Shown: one piece after another, positions 35,059 to 46,580 of the stretch
Layout of the letters: every line of letters begins with the position of its first letter
How positions within the stretch are numbered: position 1 is the first letter of the stretch
NCBI RefSeq assembly: GCF_000208745.1
Contig: NC_030850.1
Coordinates: 7,348,509-7,412,508, forward strand
DNA: 64,000 nt
Source of the DNA: Theobroma cacao
Taxonomy: Eukaryota > Streptophyta > Magnoliopsida > Malvales > Malvaceae
Reading direction: 5' to 3'
The notes under the pieces: generated by a model
The model's input: only the letters and a program-made list of their open reading frames with translations
Told to the model about the DNA's origin: nothing
Databases searched by the model: none
Translations under genes and position numbers: made by a program

Positions 35059-36222
35059 TCATAGATTTTCACATGAATTGGCAGCAGGCTCCTCTAGGCT
35101 CTAGCTGAATTTTGAAAGGAATACAGAGCACAATTGAACAATATTCTTTATGACCTTTTGGGACAGGATAAAGTTTCTGCACCCAAAATTTTGCATACTA
35201 CAGTAAACGTGATAGATTTAATTAGCCCCCAGCTTTTTGTTGATTTTATTTTGGTTATTGATGGTTTTGTTTTTTGTTTTTTTATTTTTGATTAAAAATA
35301 ATATAATGAAAAAAAAAATAACAAGAAGTAAACAACAAAAACAAAAACAAGAACAGGTTATCAAACAATATCTTTCATGGAGAGATCTCATGAGGTTTGT
35401 GAATGTTTAACTATTGAGAGGAGCTGGAGCTCTCAGAGGCGGCTTCGGTTGCTTCATTATTTTTATGTTGAGAGCTTTTCAATGCAATTTTAAACGTCAT
35501 TCATAAGAATAGCTTTTACAATTCATATATGTGAATAATGATATAGATAGATAAAAAAGTAACAGAAGAGAGTTTCACAATTGAAATACATACTTATAAA
35601 AAGATTAGCTGTGTATAAGCTATTAGGAAGGAAGAACGATTTTGTAACTATGATAGTAGTACCTTTTTTCTTTATTTAATTGTTTCTTTGATCACCATAA
35701 TAAGAGGGCATCAAGTTGTTGCAGTGTTGCTGGTAAGTGGTGACATGGAAATTATTTTTTTTAGAAGTGAAAACTTTTGTTATTGTTTACGTAATTAAAT
35801 GTAGATTTTTAAAATTAATATTTTTTGTTTTTTAAAAAATTTTAAGGATGATTTTATATCCTCTAAAGCTACTAGTCATCGTAGACAAATGTCACTGCAT
35901 GGTTGAAAGGAAAAAAAGTATACATTTGGAAACAACGCGCATTTAGATAATTTAATCTTATTACCTAGTGGTAATGGCAAGACTACTAGTCAATAAGGTT
36001 GATCCCACTTCTGAAAACAATCAATAGGATTGAGTTGATTGACATTTGAGAAAACGTTTGAGAAGGAGATAGACAAGGTGAGCTTAGTTGTCCAATAATA
36101 GTTTGGGTTATTTCCATGAAACCACGTGAATGAAGACCAAAGTTTTAAACTACTTCGTTCCATGAAAGCTGTATCTTTTTGTTCCACCTTTTCCGACTTG
36201 TAATGTTTCCTTTTCACTATAA

Positions 36223-36315
36223 TTGACTGACTCAAAAAATACCTTTTCTTTTAAGTATGAAAGTTCTACCTTTTTATTTTGCCTTTTCCCCACTTTTATT
36301 GTTTCCTTGTTGACT
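36223..36315 (+). promoter_or_regulatory. W-box-type motifs upstream of ankyrin gene B
   Basis: TTGACT at 36223-36228 and 36310-36315, about 200-290 bp before the start codon and conserved with genes A and C. This suggests WRKY control, by motif only. Confidence 0.35.
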
Positions 36316-36509
36316 TTAATCGACTGACGAAAAAGTCACCGATCATGAAGACAAGCACCTTACAAAGAAACGCAATCTTGATGTGGTAGAGATAATCCCT
36401 CCTCATTTCCTTCACAAACCACAACTACTTTCTCTTTCAACAAACTAGTTATTATAATTATTAGTTCAAACGCTTCCAGTTCTCTGCCTATAGTGTTTCT
36501 CGTCTCGCT

Positions 36510-37980
36510 ATGATTACCGGATGGAGGGGAGCCGCTCTAGCAGGAAATATCGAGGCACTCTACGCATCAATTCAAGAAGATGGAGATGTTTTGAAGCGCA
36601 TTGATGAGGTGGAGTTTGTTGACACTCCCTTACACATAGCTGCAGCCGCAGGGCACACCGATTTTGTGATGGAGATGATGAACTTAAAGCCATCATTTGC
36701 TAAGAAGTTGAACCAACGTGGTTTTAGCTCCCTTCACCTGGCCTTGCAAAACGGGCATAAAGAGACGGTGCTTCGTCTCCTGGAAATTAATAAAGATCTT
36801 GTTCGTGTCAAAGGGAAGGAGGGCTACACTCCTTTGCATTATGTAACTGGAGAAGGAAACCTTGATCTTTTGGCCAAATTTTTGGAGGATTGTCCGGAAT
36901 GTATCTTTGACGTGACAATTCACAACCAGACTGCTTTTCACATTGCTGTTGAAAACAATAGATTAGCTGCTCTTCGTGTCTTATCCAAGATGCTGAAGAA
37001 GACCGATTGTTGTCAAGACGTGGTGAACCGGAAAGATAAGGATGGCCACACTGCCTTGCACAGAGCTGCAGCCAAGAATTACCCCCAGGTCATCAAATCT
37101 CATTGACCCGCTCTAATTAATTTTACTTTTGGTAAAAGAAATGGATCCCTTTTGTGATTGTATTTTGCGGTCATTAATTGATAGAGGATTATGTCTTGAT
37201 TAAACCTAGATGCTGAAACTGCTATTAGCATGCAAGGCTGATAAAAATGTGACCAATCAAGCTGGTTTAACGGCTCTGGATGTTGCACGGGGCCAAGTTA
37301 ACAACCGAGAGAGCATTAATATACTTGGGGTTTGTTCATTTGCTGGAGTTTCAACTTTGTATAAGTTGTGGCAACTGATCGTCAAGTTTTTAGCGAAGGC
37401 ATCAATAGAGATTTTTCGGGATATGGATAGCATATCAAGCGAGGACCGCAACGCTTCATTAGTAATATTAGGACTGCTACTAACAGCCACCTACCAAGCA
37501 ATTCTTAGCCCGCCTGGTGGCGTTTGGCAGGGTCAAGTTTCCGAAACTCGTTTAAGCCCGCCTAGTGGAGCACCAACCTCCACTCCCACTCCAACCCATT
37601 CTAAAAAAAGTAGAAATATGGTAGGAACATCAATCATGGATCCAGGTGAATTTCTTGTTTTCTATCTTACAATCTGTGCAGTCTTCATAGTAGCGTTTTT
37701 CTTAACATTGGGCCTCCTTAAACCTTTTCCCCGAGGTTTCAAGACTGCTCTTCAGGTATTATTGGCATTTTTTGCTATATGCTTTCAAACCTCAATATAT
37801 ACCATTACTCCATTTTATTTTTACGTGCCCTTAGTTATCGACATATTTTTATTTTTGGTTTTTGTTATAATGATGTCCATGAGTACTACTTCCCGTGTAT
37901 CCAAAATTAGCGTTACAGTACTAGGATGCTGGTTACTTTGGGGTGTCATTTTTCAATCCTTCGCATCTTTCATTTATTAA
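36510..37980 (+). CDS. Ankyrin-repeat/PGG-domain membrane protein B (BDA1/ACD6-like), intact
   Basis: Exons 36510-37088 and 37210-37980 (1350 nt, 449 aa; one 121-bp phase-0 intron). Residues 39-220 hold about five ankyrin repeats, seen as TPLHIAAAAGH, SLHLALQNGH, GYTPLHYVTGEGN, TAFHIAVENN and TALHRAAAKN, then TALDVA. The PGG domain follows with TATYQAILSPPGGVW (PPGG at about 294-297), a Pro/Ser/Thr-rich loop with a PTSTPTPTHS stretch, and helices at FLVFYLTICAVFIVAFFLTL, ALQVLLAFFAICF, a third near VIDIFLFLVFVIMM and a last at TVLGCWLLWGVIF. Family members sit in the plasma or endoplasmic-reticulum membrane with ankyrins cytosolic and act in defence signalling (BDA1 and ACD6 in Arabidopsis). 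No start-codon doubt: ATG is at the same place in all paralogs. One of two apparently functional copies here. Confidence 0.9.
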
Positions 37981-38501
37981 GATTTCATATTTTCTCTGTT
38001 GTATCTCTATTTGTAGTTAAATGTATCACAACCAAAGTCAATTTGTCATACAATCACCTTTTCTTCTTTTTTTTTTTTTTCCAGGTTTTGAACCAGTGCA
38101 GTTTTATGTTGTACTCCTATTTTGGGACAAAAAAATTTAAGGGAAAAAATGTTTTGCCAACTATTTTTTATTTCATAATGTAGCAGATATTGTTAATTTG
38201 GAAAAAATAGTGGTAAAATGTTGATTAATTAATGATAATGATTAATTAGTTTCAATAATCAATATTTTAAATGTATAAAAACAAATAAAACATCAGATTT
38301 TAATTGATTGAATTTTAAAATGATAAATTTGATAAATATTATATCCTACAATTATGAACATGTAATGACAAAAAAAAAATATGCTTTAAGGTTCTTTGCA
38401 TGTTGTTTAGCACGTAGACATGAATCCAGGCAAATATGCCAAAAGCTAGATTATGTTAATAAAGTCCATGAATTTCATAAAATATTTTTCAAGATTTGAT
38501 A

Positions 38502-39035
38502 TTGTTAGAACTTTAAATTAGAAAATGTAGAAATTGGCTTCAAAGCGTGTATCAACATCACTATTTTTGAGATTTTATTCGTCCCTATTTGAAGTGTGCA
38601 AAAGAGTTATCGGCGTATAAACGTTGAAGATGCAATGAAGCTTAGTGATTGACGGTGTTTTGTATTGATAAGATCAATCCACTAAACACTCACCGAAGTA
38701 TGACAAGATTATCACACTTCTATGATATTTTTTTGCAGCAAAATAATATAAAAAAAAAACTTGAAGAATATTTAAGAAATGAAGGAAACTGCTATTGTTT
38801 TCTGATATATGTTCTGTTGTCTAAAAGATAGTCTTTTTTATAGGCTTATATGCCTATTCCCAACAGACACAATTTGTGTCTCTTTCAAACAGTCACATTT
38901 GTCTATTTCAAATAGACATAACTCTTAGTTTTTCCCAACAGACGTGACTCCTCTTTTATTTTCTTCTTTTCAATAAATATAGTTTTCAAATATGATTTTT
39001 CTAATCGACATTTTATTTGAAAATGTTCCAACAAT
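38502..39035 (-). repeat. Probable 3' LTR of the copia remnant
   Basis: On the minus strand it starts TGTTGGAACATTTTC at 39035 and ends GTTCTAACA at 38502, the TG...CA form. It is preceded by a purine-rich GGTGAGGGAT typical of a polypurine tract. Inside are degenerate repeats of AACAGACA-like units and a TATAAAAAAG box. Confidence 0.65.
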
Positions 39036-40992
39036 CCCTCACCATTTTCAAATTAATCCAAATTTTCTATAATTTTAGAAATCAATTGCATAAATGAATG
39101 TGTTTTTCAATTGAATCTTTACTTAGTGAAAATATGTTAAAGTTAAGCAAAATTACATGGTAAACTAAGCTTTAAACTAGCTATTTCATTTGGTTAATCG
39201 AACACATCTCACACAACTATTTCAACACCAATTAATGCATAGTATTCGACGACGCTTTTATAACCATGCGTCTGTATCCTCTTTTCATGACTGCTGTTAG
39301 AGCCAAGCTCTTGAACTCCTAGGAACAACCACACTTCAAACTCATATAAGTAGATCCCATAAAAAATACCCTGTTACTAAAGCATTCTAAGAATTTTATG
39401 TTATGGGTTTATTAATAGTATATAATTCATCATTTCTTTACCATTACAGGTACCTAGCACTTTACTTGGGATGGAATATTATATGATGTACTTTGTCTCA
39501 TCGAAGTCAAGACTTCACGTTATACCAAGTGTTGAGTCGAGTTTCCACCATGGGTGACTTTTAATTTATGAGCTAGAGCCCCATCCCCTTTGAAGTTTTA
39601 TTTACAAGATCTCTAGCAAGATTTTTGTAAAAGGATTCGTCAAGTTTTCATTAGACCTTACAAAAATTATAGTAATCACGTCATTAAAAATTAATTATTA
39701 GACATAGCTATGTCTTAATCCAATATGTCTAGACTTTCCATTGTACACTTGGCTATATGCTTTTGCTAAAGTTGTTTTACTATTACAACGGATAGAAATT
39801 AGAAAAATTGGTTTAGGCCAACAGAGCACACCATAGAGTAAATTTCCTAACCATTCGGCTTCCTTGGTGGCAGTAGCTAATGCAATAAATTTAGTTGCCA
39901 TAGAAGAATCCGTTGTACACGTTTTCTTCTTAGATCCCCAAGAAATGGCACCCCCACCAAGCTTGAAAATTCATCTGCTTGTGGAAGCATGATTTTCTAA
40001 ATTTGTAATCCAATAGCAAATGCTATATCTGGCATTGTACATGTCGTTGCAATATATTAAGCAACCAATTACTCTTGTGTATTGTAATGGATCAACAACT
40101 CTACTAGCATTAAGTGCTAATTTAATTTGAGAATACATGGGTGTAGATGTTGGTATAAAATTACTATAATCAAAAAATATTTTAAGTAGCTTTTCAATGT
40201 AGTGCGATTGTGACAACGCTATGTCATTTTCATTTTGAAATATTTTAATTCTTAAGATTACATCCACTACACTCATATCTTTCATTGTTTGATTCCAGAC
40301 AATATTCAGGAAATATACTATCAAGTCCATATTCCTTTGGAAATCTTAAGACAATTCTTAAGTTGCTAAAGCAATTTAGCATTTCCTTGATTAGTTTTAT
40401 TTTAAACTTGCTTGTATATTTCAGTATTTTCAGAAGCCAAAGCAAATGCTGACTCTAAGATTCTTACATGCTCTGAAAGCAAGTGAGTAATGACACCTTC
40501 TTGATCATAGAAAGGCTTGGTGGTCAAACGATCCGGATTCTGAAAATGGTTTTCAAAATAATTCTTCCTAGAATCCACAAATCCTAGCTTACCTTTCAAT
40601 TTATAAGTCATAGCATAGGTATCCTTATTAGGCGCTACATTCCCGATGAAATCATTTAAAAAAAAAATTGCTTTACTTATTGTAAAGGAAACATTTCCTG
40701 TATGATAAAACTTATGGTAAACTTACCATATTCAACACCTAGTATTGTAAGCGTATTTCACTAGCAATAACATTACTCCCAATGACATCATAGTCTGCAC
40801 AAGGCAAGTAAGTTTTTTTTTTTTTTTTTTAATTTTAAATCCTTCTTGATCTATTCTCATCCCTAAATATGGATCCTTGCATTTATACCAAACAAGTAAT
40901 AGCAATAAACGGTTCCAATAACCTTTGAACATAGATTTGGAATATTCTACTTTCGTAGAATAAGCTCTACCATAATTTTTGGTTTCTCTCAT
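38502..40992 (-). mobile_element. Ty1/copia LTR retrotransposon remnant
   Basis: Minus-strand reading frames match the end of copia Pol. The reverse-transcriptase C-terminal part has LRIKIFQNENDIALSQSHYI and EKLL, PTSTPMYSQIKL, and YTRVIGCLIYCND (about 40330-39971). RNase H has FIALATATKEAEWLGNLL and YNGKSRHIGLRHSYV (about 39901-39698). Frames are broken by stops, so it is dead. A 3' LTR lies at 38502-39035. No 5' LTR is seen and the element is truncated toward 41 kb, where AT-rich DNA, a (TA)n run and an N occur. It interrupts the 3' region of unit B, so it arrived after the duplication that made B and C. Confidence 0.8.
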
Positions 40993-41191
40993 GTTATCCA
41001 GTAACCAAAAATATGATTTTCATGAATATTCTTTTAATAGTAAACATTGTAGTTATATTCATAATTTCCCAATTATAAATTTCTTTTTAAAGTTTCTTCC
41101 TCTTCGTCTCATGACGTTCTCCACCTTCTTTTGGACTAGTAAAAAAAAATATTACCACACACAATATTTACATATCTCTCATAACAACTTA

Positions 41192-41194
<3 letters not shown>

Positions 41195-41235
<41 letters not shown>
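41195..41235. repeat. (TA)n microsatellite
   Basis: About 20 TA units. Very AT-rich DNA continues to 41390, with an N at 41386. Confidence 0.95.
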
Positions 41236-41238
<3 letters not shown>

Positions 41239-41659
41239 GTATAAATATATTCTATATACATATATTTAATTTATACATAAGCATTACTATAATTTATAAT
41301 AAACTTTATTTATATAATTATACTTAATAACTTTATTAGTTATCACCTTTGATTTTATAACATATTGTTTATAATTAGTTATTATNCATGGGCAATGGAA
41401 AGGCTTTGGTTTGGTCCTACGAGGCCCTTTTTTTTTTTTTTGTTAATGTAATATCATTTTTGAGATATTTCTTTGATTATAAAGCATTAAAAATTCTTAG
41501 GAATTTTAATAATTAATTTTTCAGAGTAGATACCTTTAGAATAATTTATACAAATTAAATCAATTAAGTGAAGAAAGTTTACCTATAATCTGATGCAAAA
41601 CTATTTTGCTATTTTCTTTGTCAACATCAACTTGGTCGAATTTTATTAAAATCACAAGT

Positions 41660-42075
41660 CAATCAAGAAATGGAGCTGAAGTTGGAGGCAACAAGGAAAG
41701 AAATCGTGGCTCGATGGAACAGAAGCCATAGCATAACAAATGGTGCTCTAAACGCACTGTTTCACTTAAACACAGCACAAAGGCAGCATATCATATGTGT
41801 GTGAAACACACCATTTCATTAATAGGTGCTTTTCAAATTCTTGATTAGATAGATTTATTAGTTTAGAGTTTTTTTTTTATATATTTGGAACCCTATTTTT
41901 TAAAAAGAAAAATCAAATATTTGAATGTTTTGATTAATTTAGAGTTAATTTGGTTTTCCTTCATTTATTCCCACCTGTAAAAGCTGCATATATTCTAACG
42001 CTTGTGCTGTACCCTGATCATTCAATGAGAATTGAGTTGACATTCTCTTATCTTTACTGTGTCGCTTTCCTTTTA
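41660..42075. repeat. Downstream module of ankyrin units, copy 2
   Basis: It matches 31541-32005 and 46130-46580, including CACTGTTTCACTTAAACACA and the TATA-like AAGCTGCATATATTCT. It is the displaced 3' end of unit B, separated from gene B by the copia insertion. Confidence 0.65.
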
Positions 42076-42151
42076 TACCATACAAGTTCAAAGCTCCTTC
42101 CTACAAAACATAGCTTTTTTGGATATGGAGAAAAGAAATATGAATTTGACT

Positions 42152-42275
42152 GATGGAAAAACGTGAGTTGATTATTTGTTTATAAAGTTGGACTTAGTAA
42201 TGGGTTTCCAAATTGATGAAACGTGGGTTGACTGCTTCTTTTCTAAATTTGGACTTATTAATGGGTTTAGAGATT
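42152..42275. repeat. 62-bp imperfect tandem repeat
   Basis: Two copies sharing AACGTG(A/G)GTTGA, TTGGACTTA and TAATGGGTTT in order, directly before unit C. Non-coding. Confidence 0.6.
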
Positions 42276-43646
42276 GAAAAGATAGACATTATCTAAGTTG
42301 ACACGTAAGTAAATGAAGAAGCCCTTTGAAGCTTTTTTTACTTATGTTATAGATTTTCACATGAACTGACAGCAGTCTCCTCTAGGCTCTAGCTGACTTT
42401 TGAATAGGATGCGGAGCAAAATTGCACAACATTCTTCATAACCTTTTGGGGCAGGATTAAGTTTCTGCACCCAAAATTTTGCATACTACCGTAACAATGA
42501 TAAATTTATTTAGCCCCAGCTCTTTGTTGATTTTATTTTGGTCATTAATGGTTTTGTTTTTTGTTTTTTATTTTTGGTTAAAAAGTAAAAATAATGAAAA
42601 ACAAAAACAATAACAAAAAATAAAAAAACAAGAACAAAAACAAAAGCTGGTTATCAAACAATATCTTAATTTCATGGAGAGATCTCAGGTTTGTGAACGT
42701 TTAACTATTGAGAGGAGCTGGGGCTCTGAGAGGCGGCTCTTGTTGCTTCATTATTTTTATGTTGAGAACTTTTCAATACAATTTTAAACGTCATTTGTAA
42801 GTATAGTTTTTACAATTCATATATGTGAATAATGATATAGATGGATTAAAAAGTAACAGAAGAGAGTCTCACAATTGAATACTAACTTCTAAAGAGATTA
42901 GCTGTGTGCAAGCTATTAGGAAGGAAGAACGATTTTGTAACTATGATAGTAGTAACTTTTTTCTCTTTATTTAATTCTTTGTTTGATCACCATAATAAGA
43001 GGGCGTCAGGTTGTTGCAGTGTTGCTGGTAAGTGGTAACATGAAAATTATTTTTTTAGAAGTGAAAACTTTTGTTATTATTTACGTAATTAAATACAGAT
43101 TTTTTAAATTAATATTTTTGTTTTTTAAAAAATTTTAAGGATGATTTTATATCCTCTAAAGTTACTAGTCATCGCTGACAAATGGCACAGCATGGTTGAA
43201 AGGAAAAAAAGTATACATTTGGAAACAACAGGCATTTAGATAATTTCACTTTATTAACTAGTGGTAATGGCAAGACTACTAGTTAATAAGGTTGATCCCA
43301 CTTCTGAACACAATAAATAGGATTGAGTTGAATTTTCGCCCCCCTTAATTAGACATTTACATTTGAGAAGACGTTTGTGAAGGAGATAGACAAGACAAGG
43401 GTGCCCACTGAAAGTTTTTGAGCTTAGTTGTCCAATAATAGTTTGGGTTATTTCCATGAAACCACGAGAAAGACCAAAGTTTTAAACTACTTCGTTCCAT
43501 GAAAGCTGTGTCTTTTTGTTCCACCTTTTCCGACTTGTAATGTTTCCTTTTCACTATAATTGAAATTGAGTGACTCAAAAAATGCCCTACTTTTCTTGTA
43601 AGTATGAAAGATTTACCTTTTTATTTCGCATTTTAGTGATTCGTTG

Positions 43647-43666
43647 TTGACTTTAATCGATTGACT
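43647..43666 (+). promoter_or_regulatory. Paired W-box-type motifs upstream of ankyrin gene C
   Basis: TTGACT at 43647-43652 and 43661-43666, 181-200 bp before the start codon. Close pairs of W-boxes are common in defence-gene promoters; activity is not shown. Confidence 0.35.
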
Positions 43667-43846
43667 AAAAAGTCACCGAGCAAGAAGACAAGCACCTTAC
43701 AAAGAAACGCAATCCTGATGTAGTAGAGATAATCCCTCCTCATTTCCTTCACAAACCACAACTGATTTCTCTTTCAACAAACTAGTTACTATAATTATTA
43801 GCTCAAACGCCTCCAATTCCCTGCCTATACCGTTTCTCGTCTCGCT

Positions 43847-45319
43847 ATGATTACCGGATGTAGGGGAGCTGCTCTAGCAGGAAATATCGAGGCACTCTAT
43901 ACATCCATTCAAGAAGATGGAGATGTTTTGAAGCGCATTGATGAGGTGGAGTTTGTTGACACTCCCTTACACATAGCTGCAGCCGCAGGGCACACCGATT
44001 TTGTGATGGAGATGATGAACTTAAAGCCATCATTTGCTAAGAAGTTGAACCAACGTGGCTTTAGCTCCCTTCACCTGGCCTTGCAAAACGGGCATAAAGA
44101 GACGGTGCTTCGTCTCCTGGAAATTAATAAAGATCTTGTTCGTGTTAAAGGGAAGGAGGGCTACACTCCTTTGCATTATGTAACTAGAGAAGGAAACCTT
44201 GATCTTTTGGCCAAATTTTTGGAGGATTGTCCTGAATGCATCTTTGACGTGACAATTCACAACCAGACTGCTTTTCACATTGCTGTTGAAAACGATAGAT
44301 TAGCTGCTCTTCATGTCTTATCCAAGATGCTGCAGAAGACTGATTGTTGTCAAGGCGTGGTAAACCGGAAAGATAAGGATGGCAACACTGCCTTGCAGAG
44401 AGCTGCAGCCAAGAATTACCCCCAGGTCATCAATTCTCATTTACCCGCTCTAATTAATTTTACTTTTGGTAAAAGAAATGGATCCTTTTGTGATTGTATT
44501 TTGCGGTCATTAATTGATAGAGGATTAGGTCTTGATTAAACCTAGATGCTGAAACTGCTATTAGCATGCAAGGCTGATAAAAATGCGACCAATCAAGCTG
44601 GTTTAACCGCTCTGGATGTTGCGCGGGACCAGGTTAACAACCGAGAGAGCATTAATATACTTGGAGTTTGTTCATTTGCTGGAGTTTCAACTTTATATGA
44701 GTTGTGGCAACCGATCGTCAACTTTTTAACAATGGCATCAACGGAGATTTTTCAGGATATAGATAGCATATCAAGCGAGGACCGCAACGCTTTATTAGTA
44801 ATATTAGGACTGCTACTAACAGCCACCTACCAAGCAATTCTTAGCCCGCCTGGTGGCGTTTGGCAGGGTGAAGTTTCCGAAACTCGTTTAAGCCCGCCTA
44901 GTGGAGCTCCAACCTCCACTCCCACTCCCACTCCAACCCATTCTACAAAAAGTAGAAATATGGTAGGAAGATCACTCTTGGGTCCAAATGAATTTCTTGC
45001 TTTCTATCTTACAATCTGTGCAGTCTTTATAGTAGCGTTTTGCTTAACATTGGGCCTCCTTAAACCTTTTCCCCGAGGTTTCAAGACTGCTCTTCAGGTA
45101 TTATTGGCATTTTTTGGTATATGCTTTAAAATGTCAATAATTACCATAACTCCATTTTATTCTTTCATGCCCTTAGTAATCGACATATTTATATTTTTGG
45201 TTTTTGTTATAATGATGTCCATGTCGAGTGCTTTCCGTGTATCCAAAATTAGCGTTATAGTACTAGGATGCTGGTTCCTTTTGGGTGTCATTTTTCACTC
45301 CGTATCTTTCATTAATTAA
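43847..45319 (+). CDS. Ankyrin-repeat/PGG-domain membrane protein C (BDA1/ACD6-like), intact
   Basis: Exons 43847-44425 and 44546-45319 (1353 nt, 450 aa), the same structure as gene B with the same phase-0 intron. The ankyrin half differs from B by only a few residues (for example MITGCRG instead of MITGWRG, and TALQRAA where B has TALHRAA, losing the usual ankyrin His). The membrane half differs more: MVGRSLLGPNEFLAFYLTIC, and helix 3 in ICFKMSIITITPFYSFMPLV. The loop before helix 2 has an expanded TSTPTPTPTHS stretch. The unspliced frame runs on through the intron to 44539, so intron retention would give a 230-aa ankyrin-only protein. Role as for the family: membrane-linked defence signalling, inferred. 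Confidence 0.9.
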
Positions 45320-45443
45320 GATTTCATATTTTCTATGTTGTATCTCTATTTGTAGTTAAATGTATCACAACCAAAGTCAATTTGTCATGCAATCACCTCT
45401 TCTTCTTCTTCTTTTGTTGTTTTCCAAGTTTAGAACCAGTGCA

Positions 45444-45638
45444 GTTTTTTTTTTTTTGAAAGGTTGAGTGTAGTATTAAATTCAAGATCGATAGGGAGAG
45501 TCCCTGTACAATCATGCAAAAGCCGCAGTAAAACAAAAAAGAACCTGCGGAAGAATCCTTCTCATGACAGAAACAGAAAAAGATTTTCCAAGGAAGAGGT
45601 GAGAAGGGACCCTGTACAAAAAACACCCCTGTGAAATC
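45444..45638 (-). mobile_element. SINE-like short retroposon with 10-bp target-site duplication
   Basis: The block of about 195 bp is present only after gene C. AACCAGTGCA occurs on both sides (45434-45443 and 45639-45648), and genes A and B have the uninterrupted site (GAACCAGT[G/T]CAGTTTTAT). It starts with a T-run, that is, a poly(A) tail on the minus strand. No clear tRNA A/B boxes were found, so the source RNA is unknown. Confidence 0.8.
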
Positions 45639-46129
45639 AACCAGTGCAATTTATATTGTACTCCTATTTTGGGACCAAAAAAATTTAATGGAAAAAAATG
45701 TTTTGCCAACTATTTTTTTATTTCATAACGTAATAGATAATGTTAATTTGGAAAAAATAGTAGTAAAATGTTGATTAACTAATGATAATGATGAATTAGT
45801 TTCAATAATCAATTTTTTAAAATGAATAAAATCGAAAAAAAGTTACATTATAATCGATTCAATTTTAAAATAAAAAATTTGATAAATATTATATCCTACA
45901 ATTATGAATATGTAATGATAAAAAAAAATATGCTTTAAGGTTCTTTGCATGTTATTTAACCGGTAAGCATGGATCCAGACAAATTTTCCAAAAGCCGAAT
46001 TATGTTAATAAATCCCATGAATTTCTCAAAATATTTTCCAGGATATGATATATCTCTCAACCCTCAAGCCCACCTTCAAATTTAGGATGACAGATATCAG
46101 ACATGAAGAACAAATAAGTCCAGAAGAAA

Positions 46130-46580
46130 TCATAAATGGCAGAATATCAAGAGAAGAAGGAACTGAAGTTGGAAGCAACAAGGAGAGAAATCGTGCCTCA
46201 AAGGAACACAAGCCATAGCAGAACAAACGGTGCTTTAAACGCACCGTTTCACTTAAACACAGCACAAAAGCAGCATATCATGTGTGTGAAACACACGGTT
46301 TCAGAAATAGGTGCTTTTCAAATTTCAGTTTAGATTGGTTTATTAGCTTAGAGTTTTTTTATATATTTATTTATTTTAAAAAAAAAATTATGTACAAATT
46401 AATGAATCAAATATTCTGACATTTTGATTACTTTAGAGTTAATTTGGTTCTCCTTCATTTATTCCCACTTGTAAAAGCTGTAAATATATTCCAACGCCGG
46501 TACTATACCCTAATTTGGGCCATTCAGTGAGAATTGAGTTAACATTCTCTCATCTTTGCTGCATGCGCCGCTTTTCCTTT
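46130..46580. repeat. Downstream module of ankyrin units, copy 3
   Basis: It matches copies at 31541 and 41660, including CACCGTTTCACTTAAACACA and TTGAGTTAACATTCTCTCAT. It joins directly to the upstream region of gene D. Confidence 0.65.

Larger units (their letters stand above)
35062..42350 (+). repeat. Tandem duplication unit B (7.3 kb, with insertions)
   Basis: It begins at AGATTTTCACATGAATTGGC, repeated at about 42350 (unit C) and 46587 (unit D). The unit carries a 1.4-kb upstream region, gene B, a 3' region and the TATA-like downstream module at 41660. Compared with unit C (4.24 kb), the extra length is the copia-containing insertion from 38502 to about 41640 and a small block at 42080-42340. 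Confidence 0.75.

Noticed and set aside
44426..44539. Unspliced end of gene C exon 1 as the true protein terminus
   Set aside because: The CAG|gt donor and cctag|ATG acceptor are shared by all paralogs and restore the ankyrin motif and PGG domain; read-through is possible only as intron retention.
45393..45709. Minus-strand ORFs after gene C
   Set aside because: They fall inside or at the edges of the SINE-like insertion and T-tracts; not genes.
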